Of a stretch of DNA of 64,000 nt, positions 45,901 through 55,791 are shown one piece after another (within the stretch, counting starts at the first letter, position 1; the number at the start of each line of letters is the position of its first letter). The DNA lies in assembly GCA_033964015.1 (NCBI GenBank), contig CM066914.1:10035831-10099830 (forward strand), in the 5' to 3' direction. The notes under the pieces are model-generated. The model was not told the DNA's origin. It worked only from the letters and a program-made list of their open reading frames with translations, and searched no databases. The DNA comes from Scolanthus callimorphus. Lineage: Eukaryota > Cnidaria > Anthozoa > Actiniaria > Edwardsiidae. The translations under genes and the position numbers were made by a program.

Positions 45901-47799
45901 GTCAACCTCCATCATACCCAGGATTGTCGCACCATCATTAGTCACTGTGACCTCTCCATCAGGGCTCACCATCATCTTGTCCATGCCTAACACAAGATTT
46001 CACACATTAAAACATCATTCATCAATAATCCTAACTACTAGACAAGCACCACATCAGGTTACAAAGACGTACAAAACAGAACTAGAAACAAGCTGCTTTT
46101 AAAAAGGAAAATTACAGCAAAAAGGGAGCGACTGCAGAATACCCCTCACTAATTTGCATCTCTTTCAAGTTCTTATAGAACAAGGCAGCATAAAACAGAA
46201 GGATCTATTCATATTCAAATCAGTGAGGGGGTCTGCAGTCTAGTCATGAAAAGAATTCATCAATGCTATCTTTGAAAGACTGTGTTCAGAAAATTTGTTT
46301 ACACCCCTTGAATTTGGGATGATTTGTAATGTATCAGTCAATTCCAGCGGTGACCATCATCCCCCCCCCCCCCCCCCGGACACCGTGGGGCATTTGCACA
46401 CCAGTGCCTTCCCTGGGGTGGGGAATTTTGAAAATTTTGCTGGCCCCGGGGTCAGGAATTGTTTTTCCCGAGGGAGGGGGTGGGGAATTTTGGTTTTCTC
46501 ATCTCAAGCGCGTCGGGTTTTGCGAACTACAACCCAGCCACATAAAAATATAATGCAGAGCATGGCCCGTATACACCACGTTTGGAGACTGACACATTTG
46601 CACATTTCACAGTTAACGTCTTCTATAGAGAAGAAACAGATTTCGCAATTTCGTCTCAGTGGAAAAACATAAAAATGAATTGACACTATAAACAGAGTTC
46701 CAATTTCGCAAAAAGTCAAGTAACATAACTGCGAAATAGTTGCTCTGCAAATAGAATAAAGGTAAATTTCGCATTGAGAGATGCAGCTAAATGGCTACAA
46801 CCGCGAATGGCCTAGGAATGTCACTTCTTTATTTATATTTTGTCTCACTTTCAGTGAAATGAGAACTCGTTCAAAGACGAGAAAACTAAAGTACATTTAA
46901 AAACGAATTGTAAATGCTCGGACAGTATAAATGGAGTTGAAGTTTTTGTTGTGAAGCTTTTTCACGCAGAGTTACCGTCTTTGTCTCGTCCCGGGGGTGG
47001 GGCATTTTTCCGCTTTTTGTGTTCCCCGCCGTGGGGTATTCTGCATTTTTGCTAGCCCGGGGGCGGGGAATTTTCAGTTTTATTTTTAGAAATGACCAAT
47101 AGCCCGGGGGGGGGGGGGGGGGGGGCATGGTCACCACTGGAATTGACTGATACATAAGTTCAAACTGAACATTTGAAAGGGAGTAATATATACCACCTTG
47201 GTTGACTTGCATCTCTCACTTTCTTATAGAATGAGGCAGAATAAACCAAAGGATCTATTAATATTCAAAATCAGTAAGGGGGGTATTGAGGAAGTGCAGC
47301 AATTTTACGTTTAGCTGGGGCATCTGCAGTGTAACAGCAGACAGGGTGTGACTGTATAAAACATGCAGTCTGTACAATGGCTGAACTCCTTTCCTCGTGT
47401 AATCAATCCCCAGAAGTAAATCAATTTCCAGAATATGATATGGATTAGCAGTAAAATGCAACACCAAATGTAGCAAACGCTTCACGTGTTATAACTTCGT
47501 CGACCTGTCAAACTCACCTTTTGGACCAAGTGACGTCCGTAAAATATTCGCTACAGCTCGGCCAGCCAAAATATGGGACTGAAATAATAAGCATACAGTT
47601 CAGAAACATCTAGGAATAGCTCAAGAAAGGATCGCAAGAAGAATCAGAACATTCTCAAGGCACAGGCAACGCTTACTTTCTGAGCTTCAAGACCTGTCAA
47701 ACGTTTCTGTTCCTCTTGTTCTTTGAGGATGATAAAAGGTCTTCCGAATTCATCGAATGTAATGCCCTGGGCAGCGGCTTTCAGAGGTCCCATAGCCAT
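39927..47799 (-). CDS. CCT5: T-complex protein 1 subunit epsilon (CCT5)
   Basis: Ten exons join in phase: 47677-47799 ([15 protein letters not shown]), 47518-47578, 45822-45986, 44798-44995, 43960-44152, 42556-42825, 41379-41564, 41119-41256, 40462-40642 and 39927-40047 (TGA), about 545 residues against about 541 in human. It is one of eight subunits of the cytosolic CCT/TRiC chaperonin that folds actin and tubulin. Visible nucleotide-binding motifs: [17 protein letters not shown] and GDGTTGVV near the N-terminus, and VVYGGGATE in the second half. Epsilon-type words include [34 protein letters not shown] and [20 protein letters not shown]. Two apparent one-base deletions break the frame: a GGG run (CCC in sense) at 44835-44837 in exon 4, and near 39966 in the last exon. 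Since the gene is essential and otherwise intact, these are probably sequence errors. Confidence 0.95.
41790..41992. mobile_element. 203-bp MITE, GTGTGTTTCC ends, ATT duplication
   Basis: Inverted ends GTGTGTTTCCAAAAATATCC (left) and GTGTGTTTCCAAAAAATATC (right, inverted) flanked by ATT on both sides. Two internal GACCCCCCACCCCTCTGGAA words and a 24-base G run. Same family as 52562-52706. In a CCT5 intron. Confidence 0.8.
42090..42215 (+). repeat. Retroelement 3' tail with (ATT)n
   Basis: GTAAAGCGCTTAGAACAATG, then ATATAAACTCTATTAAAATG and an ATTATTATT run: the usual 3' end of many invertebrate LINEs and the SINEs that copy them. A related AAAGCGCTTAGAGC word is at 53210. In a CCT5 intron. 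Confidence 0.55.
42965..43194. mobile_element. 230-bp MITE with GGCAGGGCTCGAA-type ends
   Basis: GGCAAGGCTTGAAATTACG on the left pairs with AATTCGAGCCCTGCC on the right. The interior repeats TACGCC/GGCGTA words in both orientations. CAGGGCTCGAAATT ends are common in hAT-type MITEs; the duplication is not clear here. Confidence 0.6.
46329..47155. mobile_element. 827-bp element with 30-bp inverted ends
   Basis: ATGTATCAGTCAATTCCAGC with GGTGACCATCAT and a C run at the left is matched by the inverted ATGTATCAGTCAATTCCAGT with GGTGACCATG at the right. The subterminal GTGGGG..AATTTT words also pair. No coding sequence. In a CCT5 intron. Confidence 0.8.
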
Positions 47800-50072
47800 G
47801 ATTACCGGGTTATTTCTGTTCAGATATCAATCCAGAGGCCCGATGATTTTGGATTTTCAGATGCCTCTCTTGCCGAACAGACGAAAGCAAGAAGAGCGAA
47901 GAAGCCGGTCAAATCAATCACTCGTCCCCAGTTCCCGGTGTGTCTCCGGGGCAATAATTGACACAGGATACCCAAGCGAGATTCTCTAAAAGATTAGTTT
48001 TTAGAATAAATAATTTTTATTTCTTGGAGTCTATTATACTAAGAGTAAATTTCTTCTATTAGCATAGCGCTTATGAGCAATAGAAAATGTATATTTTTAG
48101 TAACATATTTTCGCCCGCGTCATTTGTGATAGGACGGGGTTCGCGGGAGACTATTATGTCTTGCTTGGCCGCCAGTTTCCAGAACTACCAGAGAGCTGTT
48201 GTTGCATTTCATTGTAATATCACACAAGTCAAGCGGAGCTTCGTCTATCGTGGAGCAACAAAACAGCCATTAAGTTTTCTTTTCGCTGGTGGTGATTTTG
48301 CATTTGGACAATGTTTTAGGAGCAACGTTAATCCATGTTCCCTCAAAAGGTGATAAATGTCCTCTTGTAGAACAGCGCATTACTCTTTAAATGGAGGATC
48401 AGGTTGCCTTTGGGTGAATTTGCACAAGAACTAACAATCACTTTTGAATTCCAAATTCCGCGAGGGGTCTCAGAATTTTTGTTAGCTACTCATGGAATAC
48501 CTTTTCAGTACCGTTTGTAATAAATTTATTCACCGGGATCGGTCAATTGAGAGACGGGGTTTATTGTTTTATCCGGAAGACTTGAAACAAAGGAGAAATT
48601 ACCAATCATTTCTACCACCCACGATGAACCACAACGGTTAATGAAATTGCGACTGGACCGGTGCGGGCGACTTTACGCCCACTTCAAGATGTCGGCTAGC
48701 TAGTATAAATATTCACTGTGATTCATCGAGTTATAGGGACGAGCCACCTTAACATTTACAAAGTAGAAGGTAGTTGCTCGACACAAAACAAAGGATTTTG
48801 ATGTAACACCGTCCTCGTCCACACATTACTTCGAGCAATGAACAAGCGCCTTTATAGTAATTGCAGCTTATTTGTACATTACTGACAGTACACAGGTCAA
48901 AGTATCCTGACAACAGTTCATTTCATTGAAGTGCATTTCATAAAACGCATAATAAAGGTTGCAAATTCCAAAGAGGCCTGCCCAGCTGACATAACATTCC
49001 AATAACATGCCGTTACCTTGGAAACATCTATAGAGTGCGTTTCTTTGGGAAAATATGGATTTAGATTTTCTTTTGGATCGAGTTTTCTTAAACGAAAGAA
49101 ACGTAAAATCTGAAACTGGATTTTTTTAAAACAAAACCCAGACAAAGTATACCCTCCCCTGTCTGACAAACGGCCAATGGCAGCACGCCTGCAAAGGACC
49201 ACTGGCAAAGCGTATCACTTTCGGATTTGCCCCGAAGAAACGACAAGATCATGAATCCGTAAAATCCGAAGTTTGAATCCTGCCTTGGAGTGGATTCGAA
49301 GGATTCATAACCTATTCAGATTTCGCCAAAGAAACGAAAAATCCACATCCGGATTTAGATTTTTCCCATGGCATATCTACACACCTTTTTTATCAAAATT
49401 GAAAATTGAAAAGTGAAATTTGATCTTTTTTTCCATTCAAAAGTTATATTTAGTGAACTCCCACTAGTGGTCTATTATCTCCCCCCCAGTGGTCTATTAT
49501 CTCCCCCCTCCCCCCCAGTGGTCTATTATCTCCCCCTCCCCCCCAGTGGTCTATTATCTCCCCCCTCCCCCCCAGTGGTCTATTATCTCCCCCCCCCCCC
49601 CCAGTGGTCTATTATCTCCCCCCTCCCCCCAGTGGTCTATTATCTCCCCCCTCCCCCCCAGTGGTCTATTATCTCCCCCTTCCCCCCAGTGGTCTATTAT
49701 CTCCCCCCTCCCCCCAGTGGTCTATTATCAATGCGCTACACTTTCTTCAAAGTGGCATATGAACAGCTGTAAAAGTCAAGGACTTAAGCATCAAAACAAA
49801 GCTAGAAAATGCGATTCGTTCAAAAGTTACCATTTCTACCATCCCCTCCCCTCCCCCCATGCCCGCATTACCTTCATTAAATCAGTTTTTATACCACGCC
49901 ATATACACGCAATGCACAAAAAGTACGTCATGGTATAGCGGATTATGTCTTTTTCTCGTCTCTGCAAAAAGGCATAAAGTATACATATAATATAAATATA
50001 CCTAAAAATTATGCACATTCATATATAAGTGAAGTATTTTCTTCTATCCTCTGTATTATTTCTATTCCTCAT
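47800..50072. other. Intergenic region between CCT5 and the spartin 3' end
   Basis: Carries the CCT5 promoter and 5' UTR (just above 47799) and, at its far end, the spartin 3' UTR. Apart from the 49466-49735 minisatellite nothing recognisable is seen; short open frames at 47.7-48.4 kb have no family signature. Confidence 0.5.
49466..49735 (+). repeat. Minisatellite, about 10 copies of a 27-29-bp unit
   Basis: AGTGGTCTATTATCTCCCCC followed by a C/T-rich run and CAG is repeated about ten times with length changes only in the C tract. Each unit imitates a 3' splice site (pyrimidine tract plus CAG|TG) on the plus strand, but no plus-strand gene is known here. Confidence 0.9.
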
Positions 50073-53000
50073 TCACTGCCTCGCTACTTGGCTTTCGTCT
50101 GTAGGGATGTATTTTCTCTCAGCTTCTTTGATACACTCTTTCCCGGCATCCTTTGCAGTCCTCTTCGCAAGTGCTCTAAAAAGCAGAATATAGTTATGTA
50201 AAAGAACTCAAAATGGTTTGGTAATAATGGCATCATGGTCCAAGGGAGTGGTTATAATGGCATAGTGACCCAAGGCCGTGATAATAATGGCATAATGGTC
50301 CAAGGGTGTGGTTGTAATGACATAATGGTTCAAGGGCGTGGCTATAATGGCATAATGGCCCAAGGGCGTGGCTATAATGACATAATGACCCAAAGGCCGT
50401 GATAATAATGGCATAATGGTCCAAGGGCGTGGTTATAATGGCATAGTGTCCCAAGGCCGTGAAATGATAATGGCCGGCATAATGGTCCAAGGGCGTGGTT
50501 ATGGGATGTCATCAGAGTGTGTGTACTTACTTTACGCCGAGGTTATCGACATTCCAGGCGGTCTATGGACAGAAAACATTAAAAACATCAATTAAATGTT
50601 CCAAGCATGCAATAAATGAAATAAAGGAAGAATTTCCTCGCGATCTATCTCTTATACCCGGCCAAAAACATTGGTAGTTCAGTTTTATATTTCGATTTCA
50701 AAATCCGGAAACGCGCTTTTTAGTGCGACCCCTGGCGATGGATCAGGGATGTTCGACATGCCATTATATATCACCTTACGCCTGTCCAGCCGCGTTATAA
50801 TGACAGTTCTTTTTTCTTCGAAGATCTAGTGGCGGATTAAAGACCTGTTAAGACTTGAAGCATCTTCATATCCTATGTGGTTCAACCAACAGAGGTGATC
50901 ACTATTAGATCGTCAGGTTCCACTCATTAGCAACCCTGCCAATCGACGCTTTATTCGAATGCGTTTGTTGGTTTGCAAGTGTTTATGTGCGGTTGGCTAA
51001 TGTCACGCATCCGACATTAAAAACAAGGTACGTTAATCGTGTTCAACATGTCTTTGTTATATAATGTCTTTATTAGAGTCAGGAACGCATCGTAACCTAA
51101 GGCACTAAGGCGCACTTTTCAACCTGCGCTGAAATACCCGATTCTTTTCTTTTTAAAGTTCAACGTAAGACAAAGAGCAGCGAATAGCTGGTAGCGAATT
51201 ATGTTATGGCCTGTAACATCTGCCATCCAATTTTCTATGCAAATGAACACTTTTAATCCCGAAATTCAACAGTTTTGCTTGCAAAGTCATTGGCGGCAAT
51301 TTAGGTTCACTCTTGGTATGATCTAAATTAACTTAAATTTACTAAACTTTCCAAATAACAAGAAAATCTCACACATATTTAAATCAATCGACAGGTCTCC
51401 TCCCACGCAGGGCAACCTTTCGTCTTTCGGATGAGACAATAAACCAAGGTCCCGTCTCTCAACGCACTATTACACTCAGCTGAGCATGAAGGACGTTAGG
51501 GGCCGACCATTTGACTTTTTTTGGGGGGGGGGATGATTTTTTTTGCAAGATTTTGTTTTGCGTAGATATTGTAGGATATTTATTTCGTAAAATTAGTTGA
51601 GGATTATGACAAAAATGCTGTGCAGGAATTTTTTTCGGCCCTTCGGGTCGTGCAGGATATTTTTTTTCAAAATCATCCACCCCCCTCAGAAGTCAAATGG
51701 TCGGCCCCTTAAGAGCCGCTGGGATATGATACTACCGAAACAGGTAGAGCGTTTATCGGGCTCGACAAAAAGCGCTCGTCTTCAGACAGAAACGTTGGCG
51801 AGTCTGATTGCATTCCTTCGCACGAAATCAATCATGCGTTCAGTCGCTGCCACAGAAAATCGTTCAAAATTGGAAAATAACACACTGAGTTAGAGTTAAT
51901 TACCGAGATTCGAGGCAATAACCCCAATACACACACTCTATGGGCAATAAGACCAAGCAAGTAGACTGGACAAACGCTTCTCAATATGGTTCAAGTGAAG
52001 GCGTTCTCGGAAATCGTGTTTTGTGGCGTTCAACGGGATTCGCATAAAGGATAATCAGAAGCAAATATTGATTATAGACAGACAGTCAGCATAGATGCAT
52101 AAACTGAGATTATTGGATGTTTTTTTTCTCGGGGTAAGTGTATGGATTTGAATTCACTAGTTAAATGTTGGGTTGATAATTGAATTAGTCATTGTGAAAG
52201 GGGCAACTGTCATGGTCTATCATGGATTTGGTCTAACTTGGGGTCATTTTAAGTAGCTTAAATGCAGTCAAACATCCTACAAATCAACAAAATAATGGTC
52301 TACGTTTTATACTTAACCTTTTAGCTGCTAGATCAATACAAATTTGGAGTATTTTCGTGTATAATCGAGCGGATGGAATTGGATTGCTATTGGCATTTTT
52401 GATTTTCGAACAGGCTGAACAAGTTTCTTTTCTTTTTAAGACTAATTTGAAACAGAATATAGGTTCGGAGTTGTTTCTGTAGAACACTTGTCTTATTTTA
52501 AAATATTTTGATGAAACAAACGTGACAGTGCCCCTTGAAGTCTTGGTAAAAATGGCTTATTGTGTGGTTCCAGAAATTATCCATAGGAAGGATAATAGGA
52601 AAGGATATATTTTCCATACAAATACTGTATTTTCTTCGGGAATTCCAGAGAGGTGGGGGGTCACTTTTCAACACTCTTCCGGGGGGGATATTTTCTGGAA
52701 CCACACATTATTGATTTACAGGTAAGTATATGGCTTATTATGGATTCATAGGTAAATAACTAGATATTTACCTATTAATCCATAATGAGCCATATACTTA
52801 CCTATTAATCCATAATGAGCAATATATTTACCTAGAAATTCAATTCTATTCTATTGATCAACCCCAACCTTTCCCTGGAGAATTCAAATCCCTCCCCGAC
52901 TTTTAGTTTGTTGAGAGCCATTATCCGAGTTAATTCCCTACGAATAACAATGGAAACCGCGTCAACTGTAAACTAATTTGTATTTCTTACCTCACAAATT

Positions 53001-53964
53001 AGTAGAAAACACGAGCAGATGCCTTTCTTGTGTTTTAAGTTGAAATTTTTCCAAATTGAAATATTTGAGTTGCACGCATCACTGACCTCAGTAAAGGAAT
53101 TCAAACTAAATCGTGAATGTTTTTGTCTAGAAAGGAGTGTTTTTTCTCGAGCCTAATAAACGCTCTACCTGTTTCGGTAGTATGTAACCACACTCATGAT
53201 TGTAAATTTGAAAAGCGCTTAGAGCCTAATGTTAAGCGCTATATAATCATGTACATTTACACACACATACATTTACACACATACATACATTTACACACAC
53301 ATACATTTACTGGCAAAGCGTTTTGAAGGCTCTTGCTGGCTCTTGCTTGTTCATCCTGCTGAGATGGCTTTGCGTGTGCGCAATAAGCTTAGTTTTATTC
53401 CACAAATCCCAAAACTGTAAGTACCAAATTAAACAATTTTTAGCAAATTATTATATTCGTCTAGTTTTGTAATACGGTAGAAGAGAGAGAGAGAGAGCAG
53501 TTCTAATGCCCTGGGGGACTTCCCCCGTCCATCCAATAGGGTATAAAAATTCATCAGATGCTATCTTTGAGAGGTGTTTGATAGCCAAAGAGTTCTTTGG
53601 CCAAACCCCAAATCCACGATGTTACAATGTTCTCGTGTCTCTCCCAACATCACGCGTGCTCTATTTCGCCTATAAACACATAGAAAGTTGTGCTCTAATG
53701 CTTAAAAAACGCCAAAATTTGGTATTACACATATTAGTCAAATTGTCAATGCTGCGTTCTGATTAGTTGAGCTATACTAGTAGGCTATACGTTATAGCCT
53801 ACTACTAGTAGCGAAAAGTGTTGGGTTTGAAAGCCAGACAATGGCAAATGGCCACACCAGAAATTGTTTTGGCTATACGAATTGTCCTATTATAAGAATT
53901 GACTAAAACAATTATTCCTCTCGCCCTCGTGGCCTCTTATTCAATACCCCGCTATTGACTCAAG

Positions 53965-53999
<35 letters not shown>

Positions 54000-55740
54000 A
54001 CTGCCAAGCCTTTAGAAAAATGAAAAAAGGAGGTTTTGGCCAAAAAATAAGAGAAAATAGGAATGCCGCCAAAAATAGTTAACAATAGGAACTTGACACC
54101 CTGCACTTGTTTGACACAGATTACTCATTTGTCCTTTTTTCCCCATTAGATCATAAATCCAGCGCAGATTACTTAATCCCGGTTACTGAGCCAATGGCGT
54201 CGGAAAATGCGACTACATTAGCTATACCATTCCAATATCCCGAGTCCCCGGAACTGCGTACATTCCGTCTTGTACTCTATGGGCTTATCATCGTGGCTTC
54301 GTTGCTAGGCAACGCAGTAGTGATTCATTCCATCATTGCAATTCCATACCGCAAACCGCTGATCTATCACCTCGTGACGAACCTAGCCGCGGCGGAGCTG
54401 TTGGGGAGTCTCTTTCTACCACTCATCCAGGTCTATGAGGAAATACAGACGTGGCCGTTTGGGAATCTTCTGTGTCATCTCGTCATGCCGGGGCAGGTTA
54501 CAGCAGGTCTAGTAGTCACGTGGACACTCGCCATCATCTCCATTCATCGCTACCGTACCCTTATGAATCACTGCACTAGCAGCACAGCCAGTAATTTAAC
54601 GCCTCTTTTGATGGGATCCCTGTGGACCGCATCTGTCATTGTTTCGCTTCCATCATATCTTTATTCTACTGTCGTCAAGTCACCATATGATACCTTCAGC
54701 CACTGGTGCATTGTGATTTACCCTGGAGAAAGCTTCAAGGATTATCCCTCTAAAGCCTACAAAACCTTCTTGCTTATTCGATTTGTAATCAACTACGTCA
54801 TACCCGTGGTGATCATGGTACTGGCGTATGGTTCTATCAGGGTCAAGTTGAAATACCATATGGCAAGGACCAGTCAGACCATCAACTCGGAAATATCCAT
54901 GCAGCGCATGGCAGTAAAGAAAGCGGAGACCAAGAATCGTGTGACCCTGCTGTCCAATCGGTAAGGGAATCCCCAAGAGGTGTTAACAATCGTGTAGGAA
55001 AAACCACTATAGGAATCCTTAACTCCCAAGTAAGCAAGAGGCGCACGTCGGCTTCACGTCGCAGGGTCGTACCGCTTGAGTTGGAGCAAGATCTTCTGAA
55101 GATGATCTATGTGGTAGTGCTAGTGTTTGTCGTGTGTTATTTCCCATACCAGATCTTCTTCTTATTGGAATATTTCCAGATCTTGTCCTTCAAGACATGG
55201 GAGCACTTCACAATCGCGAGGAAGTACATATTCTTGATCACGTGCCTTCCAAGTGCTCTACATCCGCTATGTTATGGCACCATGACCACGTTTTACGGTA
55301 AAGCATTCTCGGCTATTTTCCTTTGCAAGCACTCGTTGGTAACATGGCATCCTGTCCTTGTCCGTTATCTTCGTCTTTAAGACTTCGAAATATTTCGGAA
55401 GCGCGAGAAAATACATGTTCTTGAAAACGTGTGCGCAAACGGCTCCACAACTATAAGTGTATTTTGTATTATCCATTGTTGCAGTACTGAGTTAAGCTGG
55501 AAATTTAATAAGGAGACTGGGTCGTACAGATTTACCAGAAAATGTAAAATAGCCTGCCTCTTTTATATACGCAGGGTAAATGTAAATAAAATAAAATATG
55601 AAGTCCAAACTAAAAAAGAAAGTCAGAAACGTGTGGCCATCAGGGGCGTAGCCAGGGGGAGGGGGCACAGCCCCCCCCCCCTTTCTCGGGAGAATTTCCC
55701 ATACATTTACTGTATTTGCTGGAGGAAATTTGATAATCCG

Positions 55741-55791
<51 letters not shown>

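Noticed and set aside
46295..46672. Open frames at the edge of the 46.3-kb element
   Set aside because: They read through homopolymer tracts and inverted ends of the MITE, with no transposase motif.
47716..47989. Two plus-strand frames of 80-90 codons at 47.7-48.0 kb
   Set aside because: They are antisense to CCT5 exon 1, which has a clear conserved protein in the minus frame.
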